From Aggregatilineales bacterium (lineage in GTDB: Bacteria; Chloroflexota; Anaerolineae; Aggregatilineales; Phototrophicaceae), in contig JAUQWZ010000037.1 of assembly GCA_030834905.1 (NCBI GenBank), positions 1 to 64,000 on the forward strand: DNA of 64,000 bases. The letters are read 5' to 3'. Positions within the stretch are counted from its first letter, which is position 1; every line of letters begins with the position of its first letter. Shown here one piece after another: positions 36,867-46,281 of this stretch. The notes beneath the pieces were generated by a model, which made no database searches, was not told the origin of the DNA, and was given only the letters and a program-made list of their open reading frames with translations. The position numbers and the translations under genes were made by a program.

Positions 36867-37036
36867 GCCCCTACCCCCGAAACATTTTTCACGATAACCT
36901 CATCTGCTACCAATTTCGCCCTTGACTGGGTAATATGAGATTAAAGCTGCCAATACCATTTTGCTGAATAGACTTTTGAGCGGCTAGTCACGGCTCAATC
37001 AACCCGGCTTGGAAGCCACCTCATGAGGAGCGAACC

Positions 37037-38650
37037 ATGAATCACTCAGCCGCACACCGCCGAAGCCGGGACGCCGTACACCTGCGCGATCAGGCGAGTT
37101 GGAAAGCGGGCGGCGGGCGGAACCTGGCTGGACGGATACGGCTGCGCCCGGCGCTGCTGTGGTGTCTCGTCGCCATCGTATTATGCTTCGCTTCAGCCAC
37201 AGCGCCGGGCGTCACAGCGCAACCGGCGCAGGGAAACGGCTATGCCGATCACAGTTATGTCGCCTCAGGTGAAATCAATCTCACCGGCGATAAGCCTGAA
37301 AGCAAGCTGTGGTGGAATGACTGCGCCTGGTGGGCGAGCATGTTCAACCAGGAGACGAGAGCCTACCACATCTACCGCCTGAATCTGAACGATCAGGCAT
37401 GGGAAGACACCGGCATGCAGATTGACGAACGCAATGCCAGCCGGGCGGACGCCCTTTGGGATGAAGCTGAGCAGAAGCTGTACGTGGTATCGCATGTCAC
37501 CACCTCATCGCCACGGACGGCGCGGGCAGGCGACGAAACCCGCCTCTACCGCTACAGCTATGACGCGCGTCTTCACCATTACAGCCTGGACACAGGCTTC
37601 CCGGTGGTCACGGCGGCGCTGGTGCCGCGCGTCCAGACCATCAACCGCGATTCCACCGGGCGGCTGTGGACGGCGTATGTCTGGAATGCAGCGGTTCAGG
37701 TCCAGTATTCCGACGACGACGGTTTGACCTGGAGTTCACCCGCAGCCCTGCCGCTGGAAGGCGCGGCGGTGGTTTCGGCGGATATCGCGGCAGTCATCAC
37801 CTTTGACCAACACATCGGCGTCGCCTGGACGAATCAGCTTACCGGCGCGATCTACTTCGCCGTTCACGACGACGATCAGCCAGCCGACGCCTGGACAGCC
37901 GAAGTTGTCATTATGGGCACCCGGCAGTCGGATGATCATCTGAATATGGCAGTAGATGCTCAGGGGCGGGTGTATCTGGCAACCAAGACCTCTAACAGCC
38001 GTGGTGCCGATCCGTTCATTTTGATCCACGTCCGACAGCCGGATGGAATCTGGGCGACTCACGTTTTTGGCTATCAGCGCGATGACCATACCCGCCCCCT
38101 GATTCTGGTCGATGAAGAACATGAGCTGCTCTACGTGTTCGCCACCTCACCACAGACCGGCGGCAACATCTACTACAAGACGACGCCGCTTGACGACATC
38201 AATTTTGAGGAAGGCGTCGGCACGCCGATTCTTCAGTTCCCCAACGCGCACCTCAACAACACCACCTCAACCAAACAGATGCTGAACAGCCTCACCGGGG
38301 TGGTCATCCTGGCAAGCGCCGAAGACACCCGCCGCTATTATCACAACTACCTGACGCTGGGCGCAGACGAAGGCGCAGAGGAAGCGATTGGGGCGTCGTG
38401 CGCGGCTGAGGACTTCACCCCTGCCGCCGCCATCTATTACGTCAGCAGCCAAACGACAGTCAACGTCCGAACCGAGCCAAACACCAGCGCATCCGTCTTT
38501 ACGCAGCTAGAGCCGGGCAGCGAAGTGCGCTACGTGGGCGAGATCGAGGGGACATTGGTGGAGGGTAATGATCGCTGGGCGCAGATCGAGATCGACGAGC
38601 AGATCTATTATGTCCACAGTCTGCTGCTGTCGGAATTACCGCCATCGTAG
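37037..38650 (+). CDS. Secreted beta-propeller-like protein with C-terminal SH3 domain
   Basis: A 537-residue protein. A long basic N terminus precedes a membrane segment or signal peptide (LLWCLVAIVLCFASATAPGV, about 39-58). The centre is repetitive in style (YSDDDGLTWSS, HIGVAWTNQLTGAIYF, LNMAVDAQGRVYLATK), as in sialidase/BNR-type propellers, but no catalytic set is clear. The last 75 residues are a bacterial SH3 domain (YYVSSQTTVNVRTEPNTSAS...), likely binding cell wall. GAGGAG precedes the ATG. It appears to be a single-gene unit with a terminator after it. A carbohydrate-binding or surface role is inferred. Confidence 0.7.
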   Translation: MNHSAAHRRSRDAVHLRDQASWKAGGGRNLAGRIRLRPALLWCLVAIVLCFASATAPGVTAQPAQGNGYADHSYVASGEINLTGDKPESKLWWNDCAWWASMFNQETRAYHIYRLNLNDQAWEDTGMQIDERNASRADALWDEAEQKLYVVSHVTTSSPRTARAGDETRLYRYSYDARLHHYSLDTGFPVVTAALVPRVQTINRDSTGRLWTAYVWNAAVQVQYSDDDGLTWSSPAALPLEGAAVVSADIAAVITFDQHIGVAWTNQLTGAIYFAVHDDDQPADAWTAEVVIMGTRQSDDHLNMAVDAQGRVYLATKTSNSRGADPFILIHVRQPDGIWATHVFGYQRDDHTRPLILVDEEHELLYVFATSPQTGGNIYYKTTPLDDINFEEGVGTPILQFPNAHLNNTTSTKQMLNSLTGVVILASAEDTRRYYHNYLTLGADEGAEEAIGASCAAEDFTPAAAIYYVSSQTTVNVRTEPNTSASVFTQLEPGSEVRYVGEIEGTLVEGNDRWAQIEIDEQIYYVHSLLLSELPPS

Positions 38651-38664
38651 GTCGTGTGCCAAAC

Positions 38665-38689
38665 GGGGATGCCATAGTCTGGCGTCCCC
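38665..38689 (+). terminator. Terminator-like hairpin after the propeller/SH3 gene
   Basis: GGGGATGCC (38665-38673) pairs with GGCGTCCCC (38681-38689), with one G-T pair and a 7-base loop, followed by TGCTTATTTG. Located 15 bases past the stop. Confidence 0.6.
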
Positions 38690-38776
38690 TGCTTATTTGA
38701 AACCCCTCTACAAACACAGCCCCTAACCGCACGTGAGCAGCCAGCAGCGCCTATTGGTGATCTTGCACAAACATTT

Positions 38777-38805
38777 TTGACAAGCCAGACCAGATTCTCT
38801 ATAGT
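38777..38805 (+). promoter_or_regulatory. Strong sigma-70-type promoter of the SorC/sugar-import operon
   Basis: TTGACA (38777-38782) and TATAGT (38800-38805) with the ideal 17-base spacer. The SorC start codon is at 38869, so the leader is about 55 bases and contains the operator at 38829-38846. Confidence 0.75.
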
Positions 38806-38828
38806 TGGTTGAGAATAAAAACACGGCG

Positions 38829-38846
38829 TGTGAATATTTATTCACA
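38829..38846. promoter_or_regulatory. Candidate SorC operator
   Basis: A perfect inverted repeat TGTGAATA-TT-TATTCACA between the promoter and the sorC-like gene. Its place just downstream of the expected transcription start suits autorepression. No second copy was noticed in the window. Confidence 0.6.
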
Positions 38847-38868
38847 GCATTCTTGAAATGATTCAACT

Positions 38869-39882
38869 ATGCCGTCTTATGCCCGACCAAACGAAGAACT
38901 TCGCCTGATGGCGAAGGTAGCTCACCTCTATTACGAGCGCGCGATGAGCCAGGTGCAAATCGCCGCCCAGCTTGAGCTTTCACAGGCGACCATTTCCCGC
39001 CTTCTAAAACGCGCCGTCGAAGAAGGCATAGTTCAGGTCACCATCGCGCGACCACACGGCTCGTTCGCCCCGCTGGAAGATGCCCTTCAAGCCCAATATC
39101 AGCTTAAAGATGCCATCGTCGTCGATTCGACCCCTACCGATGACGACGAAATGATCCAGGGCGCGCTTGGATCTGCCGCCGCTTTCTACCTTCAGAACAC
39201 CCTGAAACAGAATGAGATTATTGGGCTGTCGTCGTGGAGTTCCACGCTGCTGGCGATGGTGGACGCGATGCGCCCGCTGTCGCGTTCGATAGACGCTTCG
39301 GTGGTGCAGATTCTCGGCGGAATCGGCAATCCCAATGCCGAGGTTCACGCCAACCGCCTGACCGAGCGACTGGGGCGGCTCGTCTCCGGGCGGTCGGTGT
39401 TTTTGCCCGCCCCCGGCATCGTCGGCTCGGAAGAAACGCGCAAGGTGCTGCTGGAAGACGTCTTTGTGTCTGAATGTCTGGCGATGTTCGACAAGATCAC
39501 GCTGGCGCTGGTGGGCATTGGCGATATCGAACCGTCGAAGCTGCTGGCGAGCAGCGGCAACCGCTTTTCGTCGGCAGAGCTTGACATGCTCCGGCAGAAC
39601 GGCGCGGTTGGCGATATCTGCCTCCGGTTTTTCGATGCGGCTGGCACGCCGGTGCGGCTGCCGCTTGACCGGCGCGTTATCAGCATGACTCTTGAGCAGT
39701 TGAGCACCGTGAAACGCAGTGTCGGCATCGCGGGTGGCACGCGCAAGCTTGCCGCGATACGCGGGGCGCTGCGGGGAAAATGGATCAACGTCCTGATCAC
39801 CGACCGCGTGGTCGCCGAAGCGCTCATCGCCACCGGTGAACATCACCATCAACCCAATATAGAAACGGCAAATTCGGAATGA
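38869..39882 (+). CDS. SorC/DeoR-type sugar-binding transcriptional regulator
   Basis: A 337-residue SorC-family regulator. The N-terminal helix-turn-helix is MSQVQIAAQLELSQATISRL (about 26-45). The sensor domain has GLSSWSSTLLAMVDAM, QILGGIGNPNAEVHANRLTE, LPAPGIVGSEETRKVLLED, LALVGIGDIEPSKLL and VGIAGGTRKLAAIRGAL, which correspond to the phosphosugar-binding fold. It is the first gene after a strong promoter and an inverted repeat, and is followed 10 bases later by the importer genes. A phosphorylated pathway intermediate, such as the kinase product, is the likely effector. Confidence 0.92.
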   Translation: MPSYARPNEELRLMAKVAHLYYERAMSQVQIAAQLELSQATISRLLKRAVEEGIVQVTIARPHGSFAPLEDALQAQYQLKDAIVVDSTPTDDDEMIQGALGSAAAFYLQNTLKQNEIIGLSSWSSTLLAMVDAMRPLSRSIDASVVQILGGIGNPNAEVHANRLTERLGRLVSGRSVFLPAPGIVGSEETRKVLLEDVFVSECLAMFDKITLALVGIGDIEPSKLLASSGNRFSSAELDMLRQNGAVGDICLRFFDAAGTPVRLPLDRRVISMTLEQLSTVKRSVGIAGGTRKLAAIRGALRGKWINVLITDRVVAEALIATGEHHHQPNIETANSE

Positions 39883-39892
39883 GATTGTCTCT

Positions 39893-40573
39893 ATGAACAT
39901 TCAATCAGGATCAAACCGTTTTTTCAGCCACTGCCGCTGGCTGCTTGCCTTCAGCCTGATGCTGGTCGTTTCAGGATGCACGCTGGCGACCATCCGCCCG
40001 CTTGATCCGGAAACCGGCAAGGCAATCATCGGCAACGAGGATCAGCGCTTCAACGCTGCCAACTACGTCTCGGAAATCTGGGACGCGCAGGTGCTGCCCT
40101 ATCTGGAGCAGAACGCCAACGACGTCAACACCGTCCTCGATGCGCTGCGTCAGAATCGGGACGCCGCTTCAGAGCAGTACGGGGAGCGCGCCGACGCGCG
40201 GCAGCCATACGCCTTCGTCGTAGCGGGCAGCGGCACCATCACCAGCGTCAACACCGAGTCACGGGCGGGCGTGGCGCTGGTCGATACCACCGGCGATGGT
40301 GAAGCCGATGTATCGCTGGCAATCGGTCCCGTCATTCGTGGTACTGCTCTGCGCGACGGTATGCCCTTCATCACCTTCAACCAGTTCACGAACCAGATGG
40401 AATACGCGGCAGTCTCGAACGAGTTCAACGCGCTCGTCAACCAGCGCATCCTGACGCCGCTGGGCGATGTGCAGGCGCTGGCAGGCAAACAGGTCACGTT
40501 CGCGGGCGCGTTCCTGCTGGCAAATCTCGACGAGATCATCATCACGCCGGGTATTCTGACGGTGAGCGAGTAG
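39893..40573 (+). CDS. DUF2291 family lipoprotein of a sugar ABC import operon
   Basis: A 226-residue lipoprotein: signal segment WLLAFSLMLVVSGC with a lipobox cysteine at about residue 29, then TIRPLDPETGKAI, FNAANYVSEIWDAQVLPYL, and QPYAFVVAGSGTITSVNTES. Such DUF2291 proteins are found next to RbsABC-type importers, often of pentoses or tetritols, and their job is unknown. It lies 10 bases after the regulator and 3 before the ATPase. A role as membrane-tethered accessory to the importer is inferred. Confidence 0.82.
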   Translation: MNIQSGSNRFFSHCRWLLAFSLMLVVSGCTLATIRPLDPETGKAIIGNEDQRFNAANYVSEIWDAQVLPYLEQNANDVNTVLDALRQNRDAASEQYGERADARQPYAFVVAGSGTITSVNTESRAGVALVDTTGDGEADVSLAIGPVIRGTALRDGMPFITFNQFTNQMEYAAVSNEFNALVNQRILTPLGDVQALAGKQVTFAGAFLLANLDEIIITPGILTVSE

Positions 40574-40576
40574 CCT

Positions 40577-42142
40577 ATGAGCGCGCAAGCCCCAATTTCA
40601 CCAGATGAAATCCTGCTTCAGGCGAAGCAGGTGACCAAGGTCTACCCCGGAACGGTAGCGTTGAAGAATGTTGACTTCAACATCTACCGTGGCAAGGTAA
40701 ACGTACTCATCGGCGAGAACGGCGCGGGCAAAACCACGCTGATGAAGATCCTCGCCGGTGTTGAGCAGGCGTCATCCGGTCAGCTTCTGATGGATGGGAA
40801 GGAAATTCATGTCTCGTCGCCGCGAGATGCCAACCGCCACGGCATCGGCATTATCTATCAGGAACTGAATCTTTACCCCAACCTGAGCGTCTCCGAAAAC
40901 ATCTTCATGTCGCACGAACTGACTCGCTTTGGCACTATCCGCGAAAAGGATCAGTACGCCATCGCCCGCGATCTGATGCGGCGGCTTGAGCAGGACATTG
41001 ACCCCAACACCATCGTCGGCGATCTCCGTATCGGTCAGCAGCAGATCATCGAAATCGCCAAGGCGCTGGCGCAGAACGTCCGCATCCTGATTATGGACGA
41101 GCCGACTTCTGCCCTGAGCAATATCGAAGTCGAAGTGCTGTTCCGCATCATCCGCGAACTCAAGACGCAGGATGTCGCCATCGTCTACATCTCGCACAAG
41201 CTGGACGAACTGCTGCAAATTGGCGATTACTTCACCGTCCTGCGCGATGGCGCGCTGGTGGCGGAAACGCACGCCGGCGCGATCAACCTCAACTGGATTG
41301 TCGAAAAGATGGTGGGACGCCGGGCAGACAGCCTGTTCAAACACAGCGAACACAAGATCGAACAGGAAATTCTACAGGTCAATGATCTGACCCTGCCCCG
41401 CGTTGGCGGCGGCTACGTCGTCGATCATGTTAGCTTCAGCCTGCGGGCGGGCGAAGTGGTCGGCATCTATGGGCTGATGGGCGCGGGGCGCACCGAACTG
41501 CTCGAAAGCCTGATGGGACTGAACTCAGAAGCGCGCGGCGCAATCATCCTCAACGGCAGGAATATCGCCGGTCTGGACATCAAATCGCGCATCGCCCTCG
41601 GCTTGTCGCTGGTTCCCGAAGACCGCCAGCTTCGCGGCTTGATTCAGAAGCTGTCCGTCTCGCACAATATCACCCTCGCCAGCCTGTCGCGCTACCTGCG
41701 AATGTTGGCGCTGTCGTCGCGTTTGGAACGCGCCAGCGTCCGGTACGAGATCGACGAGCTTCGCATCAAAGTGGCAAATCCCGACGATCTGATTTCGTCG
41801 CTCAGCGGCGGCAACCAGCAGAAGGTGGTGGTCGGCAAAAGCCTGCTGACCAACCCCAAAGTGCTGATGCTGGACGAACCAACGCGCGGCATCGACGTTG
41901 CCGCCAAAGGCGAAATCTTCGAGATCATCAACCAGCTTGCGCTCAATGGCTTGGGCGTGCTGTTTGTCTCGTCGGAACTGAAAGAAGTCATGGCAATGGC
42001 AGACCGCGTGCTGGTGATGTGGAAAGGCTGCATCACGGCGGAACTGCAGAAGCATGAAATATCCCAGGAAGCCATCGCAGCCGCTTCCGTTGGCACACAG
42101 ACCAGTCCAGAAACCAATACAACTCAAGAGGCAATACGATGA
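40577..42142 (+). CDS. Sugar ABC transporter ATP-binding protein (RbsA type, two ABC domains)
   Basis: A 521-residue duplicated ATPase. The first domain has Walker A GENGAGKTT (about 56), an RbsA-style signature LRIGQQQIIEIAKAL and Walker B RILIMDEPTSAL. The second has the usual degenerate Walker A GLMGAGRTELLESL, a clear LSGGNQQKVVVGKSLL signature and LMLDEPTRGIDVAAK. This is the standard CUT2 arrangement, with only the first site expected to be fully active. It overlaps the permease gene by four bases (ATGA). It powers import of the sugar bound by the product at 43322-44293. Confidence 0.95.
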   Translation: MSAQAPISPDEILLQAKQVTKVYPGTVALKNVDFNIYRGKVNVLIGENGAGKTTLMKILAGVEQASSGQLLMDGKEIHVSSPRDANRHGIGIIYQELNLYPNLSVSENIFMSHELTRFGTIREKDQYAIARDLMRRLEQDIDPNTIVGDLRIGQQQIIEIAKALAQNVRILIMDEPTSALSNIEVEVLFRIIRELKTQDVAIVYISHKLDELLQIGDYFTVLRDGALVAETHAGAINLNWIVEKMVGRRADSLFKHSEHKIEQEILQVNDLTLPRVGGGYVVDHVSFSLRAGEVVGIYGLMGAGRTELLESLMGLNSEARGAIILNGRNIAGLDIKSRIALGLSLVPEDRQLRGLIQKLSVSHNITLASLSRYLRMLALSSRLERASVRYEIDELRIKVANPDDLISSLSGGNQQKVVVGKSLLTNPKVLMLDEPTRGIDVAAKGEIFEIINQLALNGLGVLFVSSELKEVMAMADRVLVMWKGCITAELQKHEISQEAIAAASVGTQTSPETNTTQEAIR

Positions 42143-43248
42143 GTCACGCGAGTATTTCAATGCGTCAGGACAAGGCGGCGAAGCAGTCGCTGGGGCGCGA
42201 CCCACGCATGATGGTGCTGCGCCTGCGCACGCTGATTGCCCTGTTCATCCTGGTGGTGATCTTTGCCTTTACAGCACCCGCTTTCCTCACGACGGGCAAC
42301 ATCATTATTCTGGTGAAGCAGGTTGCCCTCAATGCCATCCTCGGCATCGGCATGACGTTCGTCATCCTGACCGGCGGCATTGACCTGTCCGTCGGCTCGA
42401 TTGTCGGTCTGGCGGGAATGATCGCGGGCGGCTTAATCACCGAAGGTCTGATCCTGCCGATGTTCGGCGTGTCAATCTTCTTCAACATCCCGCTGGTGAT
42501 CGCTTTCACGCTGATCGTGGGAATGGTGGTGGGCTTGCTCAACGGTCTGATCATCACCAAACTGAACGTCACGCCCTTTATCGCCACCCTGGGCATGTTG
42601 TATATGGCGCGCAGCGCGGCGCTCCTGCGCTCCAACGGCGCGACCTTCCCCAACCTTGTCGGCAGCGATCTGCTCGGTAATACCGGCTTCCCGGCAATCG
42701 GCGCGGGCACGCTGATGGGGCTGCCGTGGGCGATCTGGATCATGGTGGTCTTCATCTTCATTGCCAGCTTCGTGGCTGCCCGGACGCCGTTTGGACGGCA
42801 GGTATACGCCGTTGGCGGCAACGAACGCGCCGCCGAGCTTTCCGGCGTGCGCGTCAACCGCGTCAAAATTCTCGCCTATATGATTTCCGGCTTCTGCGCC
42901 GCCGTCGTCGGGCTGATCATCACCTCGCAGCTCGTCGCGGCACACCCGGCAACCGGCAACAGCTACGAGCTGAACGCTATCGCCGTCGTCGTCTTAGGCG
43001 GCGCTTCTCTCAGCGGCGGGCGCGGCAGCATCCTGGGCACGATCATTGGCGCTTTTGTCATTGGCGTGCTCAACAACGGCATGGTGCTGATTGGCTTATC
43101 GGAATTTGTGCAAACAGGCATCACTGGCTTCGTCATCGTGGCGGCAGTGGTGCTTGATCAGTCACAGCAGCGCCTGCAGCGTCAGCTTGCGCTCCAACAG
43201 GCGACTGCGCAAGTGCTCGACACACAGCAGGGAAAGGAGGTCGCCTAA
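42139..43248 (+). CDS. Sugar ABC transporter permease (RbsC type)
   Basis: A 369-residue CUT2 permease with about ten hydrophobic segments. NIIILVKQVALNAILGIGMT, FVILTGGIDLSVGSIVGLAG (a hallmark of the family, about 75-94), GLLNGLIITKLNVTPFIATLGM, VGGNERAAELSGVRV and VVVLGGASLSGGRGSILGT are all present. The last 30 residues are a Gln-rich tail. It starts within the ATPase stop (ATGA) and ends 73 bases before the binding-protein gene. Confidence 0.95.
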   Translation: MSHASISMRQDKAAKQSLGRDPRMMVLRLRTLIALFILVVIFAFTAPAFLTTGNIIILVKQVALNAILGIGMTFVILTGGIDLSVGSIVGLAGMIAGGLITEGLILPMFGVSIFFNIPLVIAFTLIVGMVVGLLNGLIITKLNVTPFIATLGMLYMARSAALLRSNGATFPNLVGSDLLGNTGFPAIGAGTLMGLPWAIWIMVVFIFIASFVAARTPFGRQVYAVGGNERAAELSGVRVNRVKILAYMISGFCAAVVGLIITSQLVAAHPATGNSYELNAIAVVVLGGASLSGGRGSILGTIIGAFVIGVLNNGMVLIGLSEFVQTGITGFVIVAAVVLDQSQQRLQRQLALQQATAQVLDTQQGKEVA

Positions 43249-43321
43249 CGATCTCGAAATGGATCTGATCGTAACCATAAACTGGCTAGCGTTTAGGTGA
43301 AGTACGCCTTTAGGAGGCAAG

Positions 43322-44293
43322 ATGTCTAAGTTGAAACACCTGTTTATTCCCATTCTACTGCTGGTTGCTTTGACGGTAGCCGCCTTCCCGATGGCGGCGC
43401 AGAGCAGCGACGTACCGGAAGGCAACGGCGAACTGATCGTGATCATCACGCCGTCGCACGACAACCCGTTCTTCAAGTCGGAAGCCGACGCCGCCCAGGC
43501 GCGGGCTGAGGAACTCGGCTACGAGACGCTGGTGCTGATCCACGACGACGACGCGGCGCTGCAAGATCAGCATTTCGATACCGCCATCGCGCGCGGCGCT
43601 GCCGCCATCATCCTCGATAACGCTGGCGCGGACGCCTCGATTGCCGCCGTCCAGAAAGCCAAGGATGCTGGCATTCCCACCTTCCTCATCGACCGTGAAA
43701 TCAACTCCACCGGCGACGCCATGGCGCAGATTGTCTCCGACAACTACCAGGGCGCAACCCTCGGCGCGGAAGAATTCGTCCGCCTGATGGGTGAAGAAGG
43801 TCAGTACGTCGAACTGCTCGGTCGTGAAACCGACACCAACGCCCACATCCGTTCCCAGGGTTACAACGACATCATCGGGCAGTATCCCGACATGGAACTG
43901 GTGGCAACCCAGTCCGCCAACTGGTCGCAGACCGAAGCCTTCGATGTCATGCAGACCATCATTCAGGCGAACCCCGACATCAAGGGCGTCATCTCCGGCA
44001 ACGACACCATGGCGCTTGGCGCTGCCGCTGCCCTGCAAGCTGCTGGCATGACCGACGTTTTCGTGGTCGGCTTCGACGGCAGCCCGGACGTGATGGAAGC
44101 CATCCGTCAGGGCACCATTCAGGCAACGGTGCTCCAGCCTGCCGCTTACATCGCCGAACTGGCGGTTGAGCAGGCGAGCGTCTACATCCAGACCGGCGAA
44201 GCTCCGGCTGAAGAAAAGCAGTCCGTCCCCTGTGAACTCATCGTTCCCGAAAACGTGGACGAGTACGGCATCTTCGCCCGTTTGGACGAGTAA
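43322..44293 (+). CDS. Periplasmic sugar-binding protein (RbsB type)
   Basis: A 323-residue type I periplasmic binding protein. Signal peptide MSKLKHLFIPILLLVALTVA, then LIVIITPSHDNPFFKSEADA (lobe 1 start), GAAAIILDNAGADASIAAVQ, IPTFLIDREINSTGDAMAQI, and GVISGNDTMALGAAAALQAA, VVGFDGSPDVMEAIRQG as lobe 2 landmarks. The NPFF and DRE residues are ligand contacts in RbsB-like proteins. AGGAGG sits four bases before the ATG. It follows the ATPase and permease genes and is followed by a strong hairpin and a split transketolase. The ligand is likely a pentose-size sugar; D-apiose is a candidate. Confidence 0.93.
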   Translation: MSKLKHLFIPILLLVALTVAAFPMAAQSSDVPEGNGELIVIITPSHDNPFFKSEADAAQARAEELGYETLVLIHDDDAALQDQHFDTAIARGAAAIILDNAGADASIAAVQKAKDAGIPTFLIDREINSTGDAMAQIVSDNYQGATLGAEEFVRLMGEEGQYVELLGRETDTNAHIRSQGYNDIIGQYPDMELVATQSANWSQTEAFDVMQTIIQANPDIKGVISGNDTMALGAAAALQAAGMTDVFVVGFDGSPDVMEAIRQGTIQATVLQPAAYIAELAVEQASVYIQTGEAPAEEKQSVPCELIVPENVDEYGIFARLDE

Positions 44294-44301
44294 CCGTCAT
44301 A

Positions 44302-44330
44302 CAGGGGGCAGTCCAATGGACTGCCCCCTG
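44302..44330 (+). terminator. Strong hairpin after the RbsB-type gene
   Basis: CAGGGGGCAGTCC (44302-44314) pairs with GGACTGCCCCCTG (44318-44330) over a 3-base AAT loop. No T run follows, so it probably protects the upstream mRNA or partly attenuates. A 6-bp inverted repeat AGAGAA/TTCTCT lies at 44402-44417, before the transketolase genes. Confidence 0.6.
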
Positions 44331-44495
44331 CCTGCCAGACAACCATCAACCCGCGCCGATCAACGAGACGCCGGACATTGCAGCCGCTGAAATACCATTT
44401 TAGAGAAATAGTTCTCTGCTTGCATTCAGTACATCCCGCCCTTATTTGTAATGGAACTGCATTTACGGCGCGTTAAAAGCTCGGAGAGGGAGACT

Positions 44496-45344
44496 ATGCA
44501 AGCGCATGAAATGTTACTGAAGTCGGTGGCTTATCGGCGTTCAGTATTGAAAATGATCAAGACGAGTCAGGCGGGACACACCGGCGGCAGTCTGTCCTGT
44601 CTCGATATCCTCAACGTCCTCTACAATTACGTGATGAACGTCTCGCCGGAAAACTTCCACGATCCGAATCGGGATCGCTATATCCAGAGCAAGGGGCACT
44701 CGGTCGAAGCGCTGTACGCGGTGCTGGCAGATAAAGGCTTCTTTCCAGAGGATGACCTGCAAACGCTCAACCAGTACCAGTCGCACTACATCGGGCATCC
44801 CACCCGCAAAGTGAACGGCGTCGAGCAGAACACCGGCGCGCTTGGACACGGGCTGTCACTCGCCGTCGGCACCGCGCTGGCAGCCAAACTCGACCAGCGC
44901 TCGTATCGCGTTTTCACCCTGCTCGGCGATGGCGAGCTGGCGGAAGGCTCAAGCTGGGAAGCCTCGATGACCGCTGTTCACTACAAGCTGGATAACCTGA
45001 CGGTCATCATCGACCGCAACCGCCTTCAGATCACAGCGGGCACGGAAGATGTCAACCGGCTTGAGCCGCTGCACGCCAAGTTCATGGCTTTTGGTTACGC
45101 CGTACACCAGTGTGACGGCAACGACATCGTCGGTTTGATGCACACCTTTGACCACCTTCCGTTTGCGCCGGGCAAGCCAAGCCTGATCCTCGCCAACACG
45201 ACCAAAGGCAAGGGCATCAGCTTTATGGAAGATACGGTGAAATGGCATCATCGCGTGCCCACCGATGCCGAATATGAGATCGCGACGCGCGAACTGGACG
45301 CGCAGGAAGCAGAACTGAAGGCGGTGAACAGTGGAGTACGGTAA
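44496..45344 (+). CDS. Transketolase-like, N-terminal (thiamine diphosphate) subunit
   Basis: About 282 residues from ATG 44496, preceded by GAGGGAGACT; the frame runs upstream to 44451 without support. SQAGHTGGSLSCLDILNVLY, DRYIQSKGHSVEALYAVLAD, NTGALGHGLSLAVGTALAAK and LLGDGELAEGSSWEASM with IIDRNRLQ form the ThDP/Mg site (GDG...N) of transketolases. The pyrimidine-binding half is encoded by the next gene, with a 14-base overlap. Split transketolases in sugar operons act on special ketose phosphates, e.g. apulose-4-phosphate (AptA) or sulfofructose; the general pentose-phosphate enzyme is the alternative. Confidence 0.92.
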   Translation: MQAHEMLLKSVAYRRSVLKMIKTSQAGHTGGSLSCLDILNVLYNYVMNVSPENFHDPNRDRYIQSKGHSVEALYAVLADKGFFPEDDLQTLNQYQSHYIGHPTRKVNGVEQNTGALGHGLSLAVGTALAAKLDQRSYRVFTLLGDGELAEGSSWEASMTAVHYKLDNLTVIIDRNRLQITAGTEDVNRLEPLHAKFMAFGYAVHQCDGNDIVGLMHTFDHLPFAPGKPSLILANTTKGKGISFMEDTVKWHHRVPTDAEYEIATRELDAQEAELKAVNSGVR

Positions 45345-46281
45345 AGCCAACCTCGATATTTTCGCCGAGACACTGCTCGAACTCGCCAGCGCCAACCGGG
45401 ATATTCTGGTCGTCACCAGCGATTCGCGCGGGTCGGGCAAGCTGGGTCCGTTTGGTGATGCCCTGCCCCACCAACACATCGAAGTCGGCATTGCCGAGCA
45501 GAATCTGGTCGGCGTGGCGGCAGGGCTGGCATCGACCGGCAAGCAGGTATTCGCCGTTTCGCCCGCCTGTTTTCTCACCGCGCGGGCGCTGGAGCAGATC
45601 AAGAACGACGTCGCCTATTCCGATAATCGAGTGCGCGTGATCGGCATCAGCGCCGGGGTGAGCTACGGCGCGCTCGGCGCGACCCACCATTCACTGCACG
45701 ATTACGCGGCGCTGCGGGCGATCAACAACATCGACATCGTCGCCCCCGCCGATAACTTCGAGACTCGCGCTGCTGTTCGCGCCGCCATCGAATATCCGCG
45801 CCCGCTGTACCTGCGCTTTGGCAAACGCCCGATGCTCAACCTGCACGCGCCGGACACAAACTTTGAAATCGGCAGGGCGATCACTATTCGCGAAGGCAGC
45901 GACGTCACCTTTGTCGCCATCGGCGAAGCGGTCGCCCCGGCAGCCCTCGCCGCCGACCAGTTGGCAGATGACGGCATTTCGACGCGCGTCATCAGTATGC
46001 ACACCCTCAAGCCGTTTGACGAAGCGGCGCTGCTGGCGGCGGCAGCCGACACCCGCGCCCTGATCACCGTCGAAGAACACAGCGTTGGCGGCGGTCTGGG
46101 CGAGCGCTGCGCCTCGCTGCTGATGGAACACCGCCTCTTTCCCGCCTTCAAAATTGTCGGCTTTCCCGACGAATACATGGCAACCGGCAGCCAGGCGGAA
46201 ATCTTCGCCCATTACGGCATTTCGCCCGACGGACTGGCGCTCACCGCCCGGACGCTGCTCCAGAGCGAGCCAACCCGATGA
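45331..46281 (+). CDS. Transketolase-like, C-terminal (pyrimidine-binding) subunit
   Basis: A 316-residue protein from GTG 45331. VVTSDSRGSGKLGPFGDALP, HIEVGIAEQNLVGVAAGLAS (catalytic Glu in the AEQ motif), VSPACFLTARALEQIKNDVA, GATHHSLHDYAALRAI and the TRVISMHTLKPFDEAALLAA domain are the expected PYR and C-terminal transketolase parts. It pairs with the subunit just upstream to make one active site at the interface. It overlaps the kinase gene by ATGA, giving tight coupling: isomerase, kinase and transketolase together imply a ketose-phosphate route. Confidence 0.92.
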   Translation: MEYGKANLDIFAETLLELASANRDILVVTSDSRGSGKLGPFGDALPHQHIEVGIAEQNLVGVAAGLASTGKQVFAVSPACFLTARALEQIKNDVAYSDNRVRVIGISAGVSYGALGATHHSLHDYAALRAINNIDIVAPADNFETRAAVRAAIEYPRPLYLRFGKRPMLNLHAPDTNFEIGRAITIREGSDVTFVAIGEAVAPAALAADQLADDGISTRVISMHTLKPFDEAALLAAAADTRALITVEEHSVGGGLGERCASLLMEHRLFPAFKIVGFPDEYMATGSQAEIFAHYGISPDGLALTARTLLQSEPTR

